Below are positions 11,745 through 26,500 of a stretch of DNA of 64,000 nucleotides, one piece after another (position 1 is the first letter of the stretch; each line of letters begins with the position of its first letter). Under the pieces are notes generated by a model. The model saw nothing but the letters and a program-made list of their open reading frames with translations. It was not told the origin of the DNA and made no database searches. The position numbers were made by a program, and so were the translations under genes. The stretch covers positions 62,001-126,000 of the forward strand of contig JASANG010003723.1 in NCBI GenBank assembly GCA_030248215.1. The letters run 5' to 3'. This DNA comes from Enoplolaimus lenunculus (lineage: Eukaryota; Nematoda; Enoplea; Enoplida; Thoracostomopsidae).

Positions 11745-13550
11745 GAAAAGTTTAACTATTAATGCTTGTTGTAAGACCCTGGTGTAGGTATCATTTGACT
11801 CAGCGCGAAGGAGTAGAACCAGCTGCGGTAAATTGCAACTGCAAGAATCTGTAGTAAAATAGGTTGTAGTTCAGAACAGTTGCACGCAACTCTCGGATAA
11901 ACGCGAGCCAGGTAAGAAATTTTCCACTTTTGTATACACAAGGATAAAGAATTTCAAAGCGCGGGTACAAATTTGTGATTCTTTGCCTTTTTAGAATTTG
12001 GATAAAATGCGATAAACATATAGAGGTTTAGCAATGTTAGAATTACATTGTTTAACTTGTAGAATAACGGCTCGCTTTACCACAGGTGTTAATAGGAGAC
12101 AACCGGAAGTCTGTTTATGATTCCGGTACCAAATTGATTGTTTCCGGTAGGATTTTTACTGAGGTTTCGGCACTTATCGTAGTAATATTTCTGTTATCTT
12201 ACTAACGTTGTGTCGTTCAGTAACTTCTTTGCAACATTTAAGGACGGTGATAAGCCGCTACTTAGGCTTAACAGCAGCCTACGGACTAATACTGTATCCA
12301 GAGACTTGCTCTATACATTGTCGGCTCAAAGCTGTATCTAAAGCAGAGTGAGACTTTAGCCGAGGGTACCCCTGCGTACCTGTGAGTCTGCGCGGATAAA
12401 CGCGGGTAGAGGAAAAATTTTCAGCTGTGGGTATACCCGCGCGTAAAGATTTGTATCGCGTGGCTAAAAAATTGACATCATATACCCGCGGCAAACCTTT
12501 AAAAGTTAAGGTGCAAAAGCATACGCTATTAGCTAAACAAAGTCAGCGACCGTTGAAAAACGCAAAAGTTCTGTGCTTTATTTAGTTGAGTATAAAATTT
12601 TGTTGTTTCTAGTAAAAGCTTTCAGGCGTAATATTCATTGGAGCTATAACGCAAAACTTCATTAAAGCGCAAATCACCAGCGATCTTTAAAATACTGGTT
12701 TAACTTCCAAGCGGGGTGAAAGATGGATCGTAGCTAGATTTTTTTCGCGTGGGTAATCCCGCGGGTAAAAATTCTTATATGCCAAGGTAAAGCGTGGGTC
12801 GGGTAAAAAATGTTCACCCACATCTCACACTGATCTCAAGCTAAACAGTAGCGAATGTGGGTCGCCAAATTAGGCATTTTCTTCTATGAATTAAAAATAA
12901 AAAACTCTTATTTGTTTATTTTTGTGCGATGAAAAGTGTATTTTATTTGATCATCGCAAATATTAAAATGATTGCTGTTAAAGTGGCTTTTTGGACTAAA
13001 AATATAGCATTTACGCTGACTGTAACCGTTTTACACTACCGATACACATATAAGAACCCTTATGATTTTCACCAAATTTTGACTTGAAAAGTTTAAAATT
13101 GTACAAATTAACCGTAAAAAGTTAAGTTGATTTTCAAGATACATCACAAAGATTTAATTTAGTATTCTTGAAAATGACGAAAAAATTTCTAAAAATGGCC
13201 AAAATTAAAGATAAAATTAATAGAAATTAAAAAATTATTATCAAAAAACGTATAAATTTCATAGAAAAAAAATTGACCGGTCAAGACCTTTGTGAATGAG
13301 GTACTTTTAAAATTTGAAATAAAACAATATTTTCGCCCACGATAAAAACTTTGAAATTGCATATTTTTTTGTCCAAATTTTGAATTTTGAGTAATAAAAA
13401 CGTAATTCTCCAAAGAAATGTGTTAATTTAATAAAGGAAATGTTGATTAAAATTCAAAAGAATACAGCAAAACACAAAATGTATCCAGTAGTTACCTACA
13501 TGTGAAGTGGCAGTATTCTGGTGATTGCAACTATTTCATTGCTTAAATTA

Positions 13551-13757
13551 CACTGCAAAAAATGGTGAGTCAAATAGACTCTCTCCGAAATAGGCTTCTC
13601 GAGACTACATAAATTGAGTTAAAAATTCGACTCGAGTCAAATTCGATTCATTGATTCCAACGATTGACTCTGGCGGATTCGAATTTGACTCAGTTTTTTT
13701 GTAGTCCCGAAAAGCCTATTTCGGAAAGAGTCAATTTGACTTACCATTTCTTGCAGT
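13551..13757. repeat. B palindromic element
   Basis: CACTGCAAAAAATGGTGAGT to ATTTCTTGCAG, arms mirrored. Confidence 0.8.
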
Positions 13758-14038
13758 TTAAAGCGTTTTGGTTTCAGTATTTTCGTGCTTCCTATTATTT
13801 TGCTCGAAGACAAGAAATTTTCGAACAAGTCCCCCGTTTAAAAAACCAAATTTTTCTAGCGAAACCGAAATTCCGGTTGAGTCCTGACCCACTGCAAATT
13901 CCGTAAGGTCTGGTAAAAACACACCCCTTTTAAAGCCGTTAGAATTAACCTACTATCTTTCAAAAGGTTGTTAATTTTGACTTATTTGCAAAAAATCGCT
14001 GTTTGCCCAACCGACCTCAAATTCCCTAATTCCTTATA

Positions 14039-14270
14039 CACTCAAAAAGTATTTCTGAATTTATTCAGAAAAGTGTTTTCTGTGGCAAATCTGAAAAATT
14101 TTGCTGGTATTTAAGACAATTTTTTATAAAAATATCTGGTAAACGTTTATTTTCAGACTTTATTTCAAAATGTTTTTTGAAAATACTTTTCAAGTGCACC
14201 TTGCTAATCATATTTCTCAAATGTAAGAAATTTTTTCTTAAATATCAGAAATATTATTTTGAGTGTATTA
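14039..14270. repeat. AT-rich palindromic element (L)
   Basis: TACACTCAAAAAGTATTTCTG is mirrored by AGAAATATTATTTTGAGTGTA; inner AAGAAAT and TTTCAG motifs repeat in both directions. Confidence 0.65.
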
Positions 14271-14330
14271 TGCAAGCTGCAAACAAAATTAAAAGCTGTT
14301 TACCAATTCCTGATGTATATTAAATATTTG

Positions 14331-14518
14331 GGCCAATGTTACTTTAAGGGGCGTAACAGTAGATGAAGCGTATTCCTGAGCCAATGCCTAAGTCTAAGCG
14401 TTGCAAAAGCATATCCTAAGCCTAAGCCAAACCCAAACAAAAAATGTAATCAAGAATCTAAACCTACTTTTTTATAGACCCACCAGAATCCTGGACGCCC
14501 CTTAAAGTAACGTGGGCC
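14331..14518. mobile_element. A2 element with 7/8 target duplication
   Basis: GGCCAATGTTACTTTAAGGG to AAAGTAACGTGGGCC. Flanks AATATTTG and AATATTTA agree at seven of eight bases. Confidence 0.85.
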
Positions 14519-14814
14519 AATATTTATATGACTGTCTACCAGTTATAATACGAATTTGTCAAAAATTACAAAACAAATAAATTATGCTTTTAAATTAAAA
14601 AGTTTGAGTCAAAATTATTAAAGCAAACATTTGAATGGAAACGTACTGTTTTTATTCATAAAATGCCATGAGCAATAACTTTAGATTGGCAAAATTTATG
14701 TAAAAGCTAATTCGAATTATGCTACCCGTAAACATTACAGTTTCACGGTGGCAAACCAATCAGATCGCAGAAGAGTCATCTACAGGCGACACAGAATCGT
14801 AATTTTGGAAAGTG

Positions 14815-15302
14815 CTTCATTATGTATATGTCGCAGGCCAATTTGCTATTTATATACAATAGCAATTTGGTTTGGGCTAAAAACTGCTACTGAACTTATA
14901 GACCAATCAGATTTTATTATTTGGAAAAACAGTAAGTATTATACCGTTAACCAATCCTGTTGTTTTGCGAAATCTCACAATCGCTCATTGGTCTAGGCCA
15001 AACTGCTAATTGCTCAGAATAGCAAATTGGCCAAGGCCAATAGGTAATTGCAGGGTACAACCAGAGGTCTGCCTCCGGCTCCAACTCCGGCCGAAAATCT
15101 GCCTCCGGCTTCGACTTAACAACATATTACAGATATTGGCTGAAATTAACTAATTAACCATTATTTTTAATACCTAATTTCGCCTCACCTTCGCCACCGG
15201 CTCCGGCAACTTTCGACAACCTCCGGCTCCGGCTCCGGTACTTTTCACCTCCGGTTGCACCCTGGGTAATAGAACTGAATAGCAGATTGACCTACGACAT
15301 AT
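14815..15302. repeat. F element with nested P element
   Basis: The F parts carry TATGTCGCAGGCCAATTTGC, ACCAATCAGATTTTATTATT and CAATAGG motifs shared with 34941-35233. A P element interrupts it at 15051-15269. Confidence 0.7.
15051..15269. repeat. P element, CCGGAG-rich, nested in F
   Basis: CAGGGTACAACCAGAGGT at the left mirrors ACCTCCGGTTGCACCCTG at the right. The arms are runs of CTCCGGCTCCGG and the centre is AT-rich. Confidence 0.75.
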
Positions 15303-16067
15303 ATATAGTGTGTAAACCAATTTATCCCATCTATATTCACTAAAACCGAATTAATATTTTCACAAAACTCGACAACACGACACCCGGCGTGGTTTGTACA
15401 CCCGGATTCCAAACTGCAAACAAATATAATTCGATCTGATCAAGAAAACTTAGGTTTTCAATATTTTAATATCAAAGTTAAAATAGATTAATTTCAAAAC
15501 AGTTTAAACCGACTTTAACTCGATGCATACAAACTGTAAGAATCACAACAAACGTTTGCGGTTACGTCAAGTTACGCAAAACAATTTCCTCTAAAATTTC
15601 TAGTAGTGCAGCATTTTTACGAAATTTATAGGACTTTTGACACAAATGATTTCAACATCAAAACGAGGTTAACAGTTGAACTTTTAGAGCAAAACTAGCG
15701 CATGATAAGTCGATATAATCCTATGTATTTATATAAAGCTTTGCTGTGTGTTGTGTTTTTGTGCCGAGTCGTATAAGATATTTACTAAAAAATTTTAGTC
15801 TACCCCATACAGGGTGCGAAATATGGGAGTCTAAAAATTATTACGTTGGTTAACCTTAAATTATTGGATTGTGTATCGTAAAATTACTCAGGGGTGAGAC
15901 GTACTTTGGTCGGATATGCTGCGAGAACGGAAAATGGTGGTTTCAAACTTGAAAACTGTGTATCTGTGTAGCGCAGAGGTGCCCGCTTGTAAACGTGGGA
16001 CGGGTAAAGGAAATTTTGACGCGGTTATTTGTACCCATGGGCAAAGAATTTCAAACACCGACCAGGG

Positions 16068-16217
16068 GACCAATGTTACTTTAAAAAGCGCAACAGTAGA
16101 ATAAGCATATTACTAAGCCTAAGCGTTAAGTCTAAGCAAAAAAATATAATCTAGAACCTAAACCCACTTTTTTCAGACCCACCAGAAACCTAAATGCCCC
16201 TTGAAGTAACATGGACC
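16068..16217. mobile_element. A2 element with exact 8-bp target duplication
   Basis: GACCAATGTTACTTTAAA to TTGAAGTAACATGGACC. GACCAGGG flanks both sides (16060-16067, 16218-16225). Confidence 0.85.
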
Positions 16218-17497
16218 GACCAGGGTGTACCTTTTGTACAATATTATCCGATCTTACATTTTTTGTTTAATGGTTTGTTTTGAAAGTTACTGATTAATAG
16301 TTTTTTAAACGTTAATCGAGCGAACGTAACGGTACAGACACTTTGCGTGGTTAAAAGCGGAAAAAGGGTAAAGAAATTTTTTAACCGAATGACAAAGGTG
16401 AACCTATATATTAAATTTGATTGATAGTACTACTGTTGGGTATCACGACAATTCATCAGCCGAATCTTTTAAATTAAAAAGTTCATTGGCTCGACATTTC
16501 GTTATCCATCACTGTGGTTTGGCTTAGGCATAGGATTAGGATTACGCTTTGGATTATACTTAGATTGATTCGCAGGCTTTAGGACACTGTTGCGCGCTAA
16601 GTTATGTATATGTGCATAAAGTTAGAATATAGTGACGTTTACCTGACTGTCGCTGGGCATATTTAGGCATTCTACTGGGGTGTAAACGGATAGTAAAAAT
16701 AACAGAAACGGATAATGAAAATGAAGCAACATTCAAAAACGTTTTATTTTTCTGCCAACACAATTGACGCTTGCATATATACACCGGACTTTCAAACAGT
16801 TTAAAGAAAAAATGGCGCATGCATCGAAGGAAACGGGTACCGGTTTTTGCTGGAAACGGATATCACGTTGCACCTTGCGTTCTATGCACTTTTATTGCAG
16901 AGCAGTCTGTGTGGTTGTAAACGAATGTCATATATTTGAAACTTGTATGTTCATCCGATGACGATCAACAAGCGACAGTATGAACCCCGCGCTGCAGCAT
17001 TCAAATGAATGTTGTACATAACTCAATTTCAAAATTTTGGCCGTTTACGATCTTTTCACACCACAGCAATGAAAAACTGAATCACCACATTATGGCAAAC
17101 TAAGAATTTATTCGGAATTTAAAGCGAACATCAAGCAAAATGATGTCAGCTCCAACTAACCAACGCGTGAAAACATTTACTAAACAACAAATGAACAGAC
17201 TGATAACAAATACAAGTTAGTTTCTGCTAAAACAACCTTGAGATATGCAAATATTAACGTTTTCCAAAATTTTACACAAAAATAGCAAATACATTAAACA
17301 ATTCTGACGAATTACATTAATTTAATTTCAAATCGAACAACTGTAACACGTACTAAAACACATTGAGAGTCCTTTTGCAATTTTACAATACATAACGGTG
17401 AATCAAAATAACTGTATTTCCGGCTCTTAACACATAACGGAATACGACGTCAATTTGAATTTAAACGAATATTAAGTATTAACACCACGACACAAAC

Positions 17498-17503
17498 TTT
17501 TAT
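17498..17503 (-). terminator. Poly(A) signal of UTP18
   Basis: AATAAA on the minus strand, about 30 nt downstream of the TGA at 17534-17536. Position and sequence fit a cleavage and polyadenylation signal. Confidence 0.6.
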
Positions 17504-17533
17504 TCAAGAGAAATTTCGCTTCTTCATGAGAGG

Positions 17534-20500
17534 TCAATACATTTCGTAATGTTGCAGCCTAAAATATCATTAGAGCGAAAACAATAAAACTAAACGTACA
17601 ATGTCACCATAAACGATACGCTTCCAGAAAACGCACTGTTTCAGTGAAACATCCCAACGGACAGAAAATGTAACAATTTACAGTGATTTTGCAAATATGC
17701 AAATTTTGATATTGATAAATAAAAATCTCTATACTTTAATGTCTTAAAATAAACGTTTATGCAGTTACGGGACAATGTTACTTAAAGATGCGTAACAACA
17801 GTATAAGCATATTCTTAGCCTATATCTCATGACCAGAATATTGTGCAAAGTCGAGGAACAACTCTCAAACAAATTCATCCCGTAATTCAAAATAAACGAA
17901 TAATAAAATAAAAGTTCACTAACCTGAATAATTTTGCACTACCATCAAACGTAGACATTGCCATATAACCGCTATTGCATGAAAAATCAATACACGCGGG
18001 TTTGTTGAGTCGTTGTTCTCGCGCAGGAAAGTTGGCAAAAATCGTTTTAGATTTCATGTGATACTTTAAGTAAAAAACAAACTGTACAAACATTTACAGT
18101 ACCATTACTGAACGCACATTTAAAGTACGTCGAAGTTCTTTATGATTTATTCAAATAATATACTATCTTCAATGCACATACGCTAATGTTCACACGGCCT
18201 GTGTACCTATGTGGCACCCGTTACATATATGAAGTTTCTAAAACGCTATATATTTAATTTATCTTACTCCCTGCATAGCATCAAAATGGTAACGCTTTTT
18301 TCATTTTCCACGTATTTGCGTTGGTCAATCAATATCTTATTACGTTCACGACAATGAATATTACATCATCCCGAAGAATGAGCACAAATGTTTCCACAAT
18401 AGACATACTGACGCCAATAAGTTTCCGCATTTTACACACTCTCATTAAAGCATCGTTTCGCTGCTCCTGTTTACTATAGCCATTATTGCTCCCGTATCCA
18501 TCGCCTACCACATCCAACCGCATCAAAAAAGTTACCTAGCGCTTAAGGCTTAGGCCGTATGTTATTAAAACGCTGTGCAAGTGCAAACTACAGTCACGGA
18601 CAGAATAAAGTGCAATCGCGGTCGCGACCGCAGCCGCGATTACAGTGCACTTATTTCTGTTCAAGAGTAACAATTAATCAATGGGTTAATAGTGACAAAA
18701 TGTCAACTTAAATACACAAACCAACCACCTGTATTTTATTACAAAGAAATAAAAGTTAAAAAATCGCAAACAACACGAACGCAGTAAAAACAAATTAGCC
18801 AATCAAAATAACACACTCAAAATAAAACTAGTTCACTAACCAATCGAACAGCATTCTGCGCATAAGTTGACGATAACGCCAGAATTTCTGATGTAGAATT
18901 GAATCGAAGATTTGTCACCGGAGTTGTCAGATTGTCTATTGTTTTCCAAACTGGCACGTTTAAACCATTCGCCGACTGATAAAGCGGTATTCGGCTAGTA
19001 TCGTATATGTTCACTACACCAGTGTTAGACCTATCAGTTAAAATCCAAAGTAACACTGTTAATAGCGTGCTAACTGAAAATAATTAGCTTAAAATGTTTT
19101 AAAATACTTCAAAAATCTATAGCAACGGTAAACAGTAATATAAATTACAATAATTTTTGTCACCAATGTCACACACCCCGCAGCCAAATAGTGCCCAGTA
19201 GACGACACAGCCAACGATGTGCCTTTAATGCATCCATCATCGTAAAACCTTGACAAGCAACAAAAATCACGTACAGACCAAACGTGAATCAGATTATCAT
19301 CTGAAATAATACGCACAAACCATAAAACTATACAATTCATAATATTATTGCTCAGTACAATTCATGTCGACCTTACCGTGTTTATTGTCAGACTCCGACG
19401 TTTAACAAGTATTTAGTTACCAAGGGGCAGGCGTGGTACTTATAGACCGAATTAACTGCGCGGTATAAAATCGTCATTGCGTGTAATGTATCTGTGATTG
19501 CAGTTTTATAATAACATTTGAATGTTTTTCTCGCATCCAGTCGTGTCTAGAGCCGACCCGATAGCATAATCGTGTTCAAATCGCAACTCCAAGCGCGTAT
19601 ACAAACTATGATTTCCCTACTGCAACCACGTATACAAACTGATTTTCTTAATGAGCAACGGGGCCATCCACATCGGAACTCGTCCGTTCTCTCCGACTCA
19701 TCCGCTTAGCTGACCTCCCCCACTTTATTCCTCCTCCTGCAAACATGAAAAAAGCAGCTTACGGTAACACCAGACAATCAATTTAAAACATAACCGTACA
19801 AAAATACCTACGCTAATCAACCGAAAATTCAACAAACTCACCTCCATTTGAATACAAATATTGACCATCCGGAGCAAAAATCACACTGTTCACTTGTGAA
19901 TTTGCTTTGAACGAGTGAACCAAATCGAAGGACTGAAAAACAAAAAATGTAAGTTCCGTAAAAACAGTTTTATTTATTTTTAAATTTTACACCGATCGTA
20001 TCCAGAACTCTACCACGCATACACCGCAAAACGTTACAGCAGTTGTTATGCTCACAATACTCATCCACAAACATCGGCAATATTTAAACTGAATTTTAGA
20101 ACAATGTCCATCGATACCAATTATAATATAACAGCTTTCCAACTTAATTGTTAAATTGTAGCAGAGTTTACATACATAGCATACTGCAATACTTGTGAAA
20201 AACAATTAAAGCTCATTTGCGAGCGACAATACGTTCATTTCATTCAGTAAATAACAACCAATCGTAGAAGTTTGCAAACAAAATAAAGATATATCGATGT
20301 TCCGTTGACAAAAAAGTACAAAAAATATTGCAAACGGGCCAATCATTGGTTTACAAATGCTTATGACTAGTTTTCAATAGAATATTTAAACAAAACCAGT
20401 AAAAATATATTTAAACCAAAATGTTACTTTTGAATTGAGAAGGTGAATGTATCCATACTGTCCGACCAGTGCAACATACTCGCTATCATCACTCGGCGAC

Positions 20501-23500
20501 ACAACAAAATTCTCTGCCCGTTTTTGTTTTAAACCTGCAAATAAGTAAGTTTTATTTAATTTCGTTGTACATTAAATTTTTAAGCGCCAAAAACACTAAT
20601 TATTTATGTATACACACTGTCTCAACGTGGCAATGCCTATGATTCGTGCTGAATTTAAGGTACTACCTGCATATAAAACTGGGCCCACTAAACAGTCTTA
20701 ATACGAAACAATGTCTAACTTTTGATCTTAGTTTGCCTGGCTGAACATTTTACTAAACAATGGCTTCAGGAAGAAATAGCAATTAAGCCAAGCATTGAGA
20801 CGCGATCGTAGACGCGATTTTAATTGCGTTCGCAGTCGCGGTTTGAACAAGGTCGCAGTCGCGGTTTGAACCGCGGTCGCAGTCGCGGTTTGAACCGCGG
20901 TCGCAGTCGCGGTTTTTGATTCCACGTAAATTGCGGTTGCGAGCGATCGCGATTGCGTCTGCGAGCGATCGCGATTCGAACCGCGTTTGGGTCGCGACCG
21001 CGGTTCCACTTAATTCTGTCCGTGACTGTACTTAGATGAAAACACTACTTAAGTTCAGATACGTTCTGGAAACCCAGTCAATGGCTGGGTTTCCGAAACC
21101 ATACTTAAGTACGACTAAATACTTAACTACGTGCTAAGTAATTACTTAACGATTTTGTCGTTTTTAACAGCGTACTTATGTTAAGTAAATACTTAAGTCG
21201 CTGACTAAATTTGACAGATTACAAATTTACCATTCAGGCGTACTAACCTTAGTCTAATTGAAATTGTAGACTCATGGTGCCTTCTTAATATAAAGCAAAA
21301 TTGTTACTTCCTTGTTATGACAATGGCTGACATTGGGCGTTAATTTGATTTTGCTCGAAATTTAAGTATTTACTTAAGTCGACGACTTAAGTAATTACTT
21401 AAGTGTAACTTAAGTAAATACTTAAGTAAGATTTCGGAAACCCAGCCAATATCTGATAGTTACGTCCTTGTAAGCATTTCTTTCAAACGCAATCACAATA
21501 AATATAACTTAAATAATTTACCTAAAACTGCAGTTAAAATCTCAAACCCTGACTATTTGACACTTACATTTAGGCAAAGGAAGCTTGACAACTTTTCCCT
21601 GAATCATATCATAACAAAACATATGACCGTGTAACAGCGATCCAAGCAAAATGCGCTGACCGTCGCCGCTAAAATGAGCGCTACCAACTGGAAAGTGATC
21701 AAACGCTAAATCGTGCAGAAGGGTATTGTTTTGCCCATCCACCTGAAACAACGGCAAAAAATACATACACTTGTAATACAAGTTGCTTCAAACTTTAACA
21801 TAACAAAAATGACGACACAAGTTCAGTTTTTCTAAAAACTGAAAACCTAATCACAAACGCAAAATATTCGTTTTAACCACGTTAAAGCTTTGCGGGAGAC
21901 TACGCTTGAGAAACTCTGGTATTAAAAATTAAGGTTCATTCCATGTTATTTCAGCTCTACACAACGAAAAAGTGCATTACCTGAAACAGTAGTAGATGTT
22001 GACTTTCTCCAGCAACCAACGCGACACGAGCCGTCTTGTGAAATTCGACACATCGTGCGATGCAGCTCTGGAAAAACAAGGTAAGATAAAATGCTACGTT
22101 CACTACAAAAAGCCAATAACAGAACGTTATTTTAGCAATTTGGGGCTCCAAATTAGTAAGGACCAGGAATGGGAGTCTCGATCTCGGTCTCGGTTTCGGC
22201 CTAGATAAGTCCCGCTATTTGGCAGGTCCCGGAACCGGCCTCGCTTTGTTGAGTCTCGTTGGTTTGCAACCGAGACCAGAAATCGATGATTAGCACAGGT
22301 ATGACTGTATTGTAAAAGTAAGTGAAGGACAGTGAATAAAATTTTTCTGCGAAATTATAAAATTTCATATTTACGTAATAATTACGAGCAGATATTCTGA
22401 AAAAACAAAAAACGCTAAGAAAAAAAAAACAAAAACTATAAAAACACAAAAAGAACTGCGAAAAAGCATTAGAATAGCTTATTTTGAAAATTTTAATGTT
22501 TTTCGGTGAAGACCACAAATTAATCGAGATCGAGACTTTTCTTGGTTGTGACCAGAAGTCCAGGATTCAACAAATATTTTTCTGCATTGTTAAAGTAAGT
22601 GGTGCCTGATTAATAAAATTTAATTTCAAATCTATGAATGTTTATAGTTACGCAATGACTATGAGCAGATATTCTGAAAAATCACAGAACTATGAAAAAC
22701 TCAATAGAAATGATTTATGAAAGCGGTACTTGCACTACAATTGTCCTGATATTTAAATAATAATAATAAAGCACCGTATTCACTATATTTTAGTACAACC
22801 AATAGTGAACAATTAGAGTGTGACACATCGCCATATTCTAAGTTGCAAGCATGAAGTATAAACCGGTCCCTAACAAGAGGTACGAACGTGCACAAGCATG
22901 CATCAAACGAGCAATTTACGGATTGCAACCCCATTTGCCATTACAATATGTCGATCGACGACATATAGTTGAAATACACCCTCGTCAAACCCGGTGCGGG
23001 TACAATGAATATCAGACTGTGAGATGCTACATGCTTAAATTCAATGCGTGGTGATGGCGAAGTGTCACCTTCTATGATTATACACTCTTGGTACTACCAA
23101 GAGTACATGACGACTGTTAGACAAGACTATAAATTTGGGCACATTTTGTGTACGAAACAATGCACCCAGCACGTGTTGCGTTTATGGCCTACCCTTTTTA
23201 TTTCTGTGGGATGAAAATACGTTTACTAGTGATTTAAACTAAAGGGAGAAACAATGTATTGTTGAACTTACGCGTTTTTTATGCCAATGCGTCAAATCTC
23301 GTAACGGTTTAATGTCCAAATGAGTTTTCGGCAAATGAACTGATTTGGTCGTGTATTTTCCAGAAAACTGTTTCAAACTGACATTGTCGCCATCTTCATC
23401 ATCGCTATCACTATCGTTGCTGTCTTCCTCTTAAATACCACAAAATTTGAATACCAATTTGCAAAATCAATATTAATTCAAACGCAAAGCTTTCAGCTGC

Positions 23501-26500
23501 AAACTTCAAATGCAAGTTCGCGATGCAAACACTTGCACGGGCAAGCGACCAGCTGCGAGTTTTAGATGCAAAACATGCACGTATGAATGGGGCTTTAATG
23601 TTAAACAGTTAAGTTCTACGACATCGTGAGATTTATAATTACACAAAATGACTATATACTAAAAGTAAGCCTTGGAACTATATTAGAATCAAAATTTAAA
23701 TTTCTGAAATCTGAATAACCAAGTTGCCAGTGGTTTTTCAATCTTTATCACCATTTGCATTCTAAGCTGTATGAAATGTCGTTGTGCAAAAATTGCATTT
23801 TCCTCCAATCAAAATGTTTATATACTGTGTACGTAAGTGTTTATTCATTAGAGATTTCCAGATTCCTGGTTCCGCACCGGTTACCAGGGCCTAAGGCAAA
23901 GAAACCGGGACCAACGTTGATTAACGGTCTTTTAATCGGGGCCAAGTTTTAATACCATTATTAGCATGACTCATTTCGTTTTGAAGAACTCAATAGGAAT
24001 ATGGCGTTTCGATCATTCAAAGACCCTAAAAATCTGCACTTACATTTTTCAGTTACAGTATTAAAAATCCCTGTCCCGGGGCCAACTCTAAGATTCATCA
24101 GTTGTTTGCCAACAAACGCCAGGAGCTTAGTAGGGTAGTTAGATGTTAAATCAACGATTTTTTACAATTTCTTACCAAAACAAGTTAACAAACTTATTTA
24201 TGCAACTGCTTTGACAACAATCTAAATAAAATACAATGTTTTAAATTAAATTTTTCAAAAAAAACTAATTATATACCTTGTCGTTTTTTAGACTCAGAAG
24301 AATCTCGGCACTGTTTCGCTTTTCTAGCTGGTATCTGTGCCCATTTTAAACTTTGCGATCCTTGAGCGCTTTGAAACTCGTCCATAAGACGCTTCTTGTA
24401 GTCATCCAAAGCAATGTATTCTTCGCCGTTCTGTTGATTTCCGTCGTGTGAACGTTTCATTCGAGCACGAAGAGCATGTTTTGAAGGCAAACGAATCCTA
24501 AAATATTATATTTACGTATTATGCATGAATGCTGAACATCTAAATGTTTCTACCAGAAGATGACCAAATACCAAAAAACACCGATGCCGAATATTTAAGT
24601 GCACATTTTGACAGAAAAGCAAGTAAAATCTTAATCTCTCTAACTTAGTACTATTTTTATAATTTGTTATAATTTTCTTCCTACAACGGTTTTAATATCA
24701 ACTGTGTTATCCCGCAAAGTATTCCTGACATTTCGAACATAAGCAACTGTGTGACATTGTTATTTTCCCACTAAAAATGGTAAATATAGTTTTGTTCCAC
24801 TTTAAAAAAATATTCGGCAATTTGTAATACCAGACCAGGACGTCGTTTTTTTTGCCGAAGCCGGATTCTTCATTGCATCCTGGTTTCTATATATTGTAAT
24901 CTATTAGACTACATCTTTGAAAGTGTCACATAACAGATGTACCACCATAAACACACTGTTAGTGTTAGTCGGTTGTAACGTGCTAGGCTTGGGGCGTGCA
25001 GCTGTTTTGCACATAGAGGATAATATTTGGGATAGCTACATTTTAACACTTGCAGGACGTTTTTGGGTTGTTAGTTTTGGTCAATATTTGTGTATTCGGT
25101 TTATGTTTGTTGACGGCGCTACTAAAATTACCTACATCTGCATCTAAACACACTGAATGTTGTAAACAAATTCCTTCGCACTTTTACCTCGAAGGGTAGA
25201 CAAATTTTCTAGTCCGAACCAGTCCAAGATATTTATCCAGGGACAAGAGGCTCCATGAAAAGGACGGTGTACTTGAGTGTTAAGATGTTTATCCCCTTAT
25301 GATACCTGTGGTTGGTCACCCAACGCCGGTTTTAAAACTTTTATACGGGTACGCTCGTTTTCTCCCTTGTGCGCAAACGCGAATCCGCCTATCCCAGCAA
25401 ACCAGATCAAGCCATCAGCCGAAGTTTGCAGTACGCATTACGCAGCTGCACAACACTTTGGAACATTCCCACGACAAGTCACGCATATTGATGGGCCAGC
25501 TAACCGAACCAATTTATTATAATTCGAAGAACAGCCAGCCTCAAATATAGTCAGAAAACTTACGATTCTTCTTCATCTTCGTCAATCCACGCAGGTTTCA
25601 ATTCCGCATTATACCAAGTTCCATCACTGTCAACTTTGCTATCGCCGACAACGCCTTCTCTGAGTTGACCGGATCCTGACTCTTTACCCGGATGTGATAC
25701 TTCGCAATCAACGGCAACATCAGTGTCAGATTCACAGCCAGAACCTTCGCTGTCAGAGCTCAAATCTTCCTGGAAAATATTAAAATATATACAAACTAAT
25801 TAGTGTGCTACAAGATGCCAAAAATACCTAAGCCGGGCTATTAAGTGCATACTTAATGTAAACACTACAACTTACATACACGCGCTAATTTGGTGTGATA
25901 TATGCTATATATTTAAAGTTTGGCTTCTCCAAAGGTATTATATAAGATTTTTGGCGCGGCGGTATAATGTGCTGTTCAGTTAGGATAGCCTAATATCTAT
26001 GTTAACCCCTACGTGCGAGAGATTACTTATGACAAAAAAAACCTTATGTACAATTCAAGAAAATCATTAACGTTGCACAATTTGCCAACAGTTTTTTAGC
26101 TAGCGTCTTATATACATTAAGTACCTACACAGCGGCCAACGTTACGTTGAGGGGTGCACCAGTACTATTTGCATATTTTAAAGCCTTTAGTATCAGCGTA
26201 AGGCCAGCCTATAACTAAGACTAGGGCTTTATATTCTCAAATGTGCATAGCAACTATGATCAGTTAGTTATAGGTTTTCAAACTCACTAACTGTTGCAGC
26301 TGTTCAACTCAAAATTGGTACAGCAGAGCAAATTATATCCGAAACAATGTTGAATTTTGAGCCTCAGCATTCCCAAGTTCGAACGTTACAAGGACTATCA
26401 CAAACTGGTGATAGGTGCTGCACACATTTGAGAATGCGGTCCCAAGCCTAAGGATAAGCCTATAACTAAGACCAAACCTAAGTCTATGTCAAGAAATAGT

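Larger units (their letters stand above)
11365..17533. other. Intergenic region between LRR gene and UTP18
   Basis: I find no convincing exon here. It holds B elements (11400, 13551), A2 elements (11589, 14331, 16068), a palindrome at 14039, an F element with a nested P element (14815-15302), and GCGGGTATACCCGC-type repeats around 11890-12480, 12740-12830 and 15980-16030. The rest is AT-rich DNA without recognisable structure. Confidence 0.6.

Noticed and set aside
22851-23054. Plus-strand frame of 67 codons inside UTP18 intron 4
   Set aside because: No splice sites, no family resemblance, and opposite to the host gene.
25277-25550. Two overlapping plus-strand frames of 81-83 codons
   Set aside because: They lie in a UTP18 intron, overlap each other in different frames and lack any recognisable motif.
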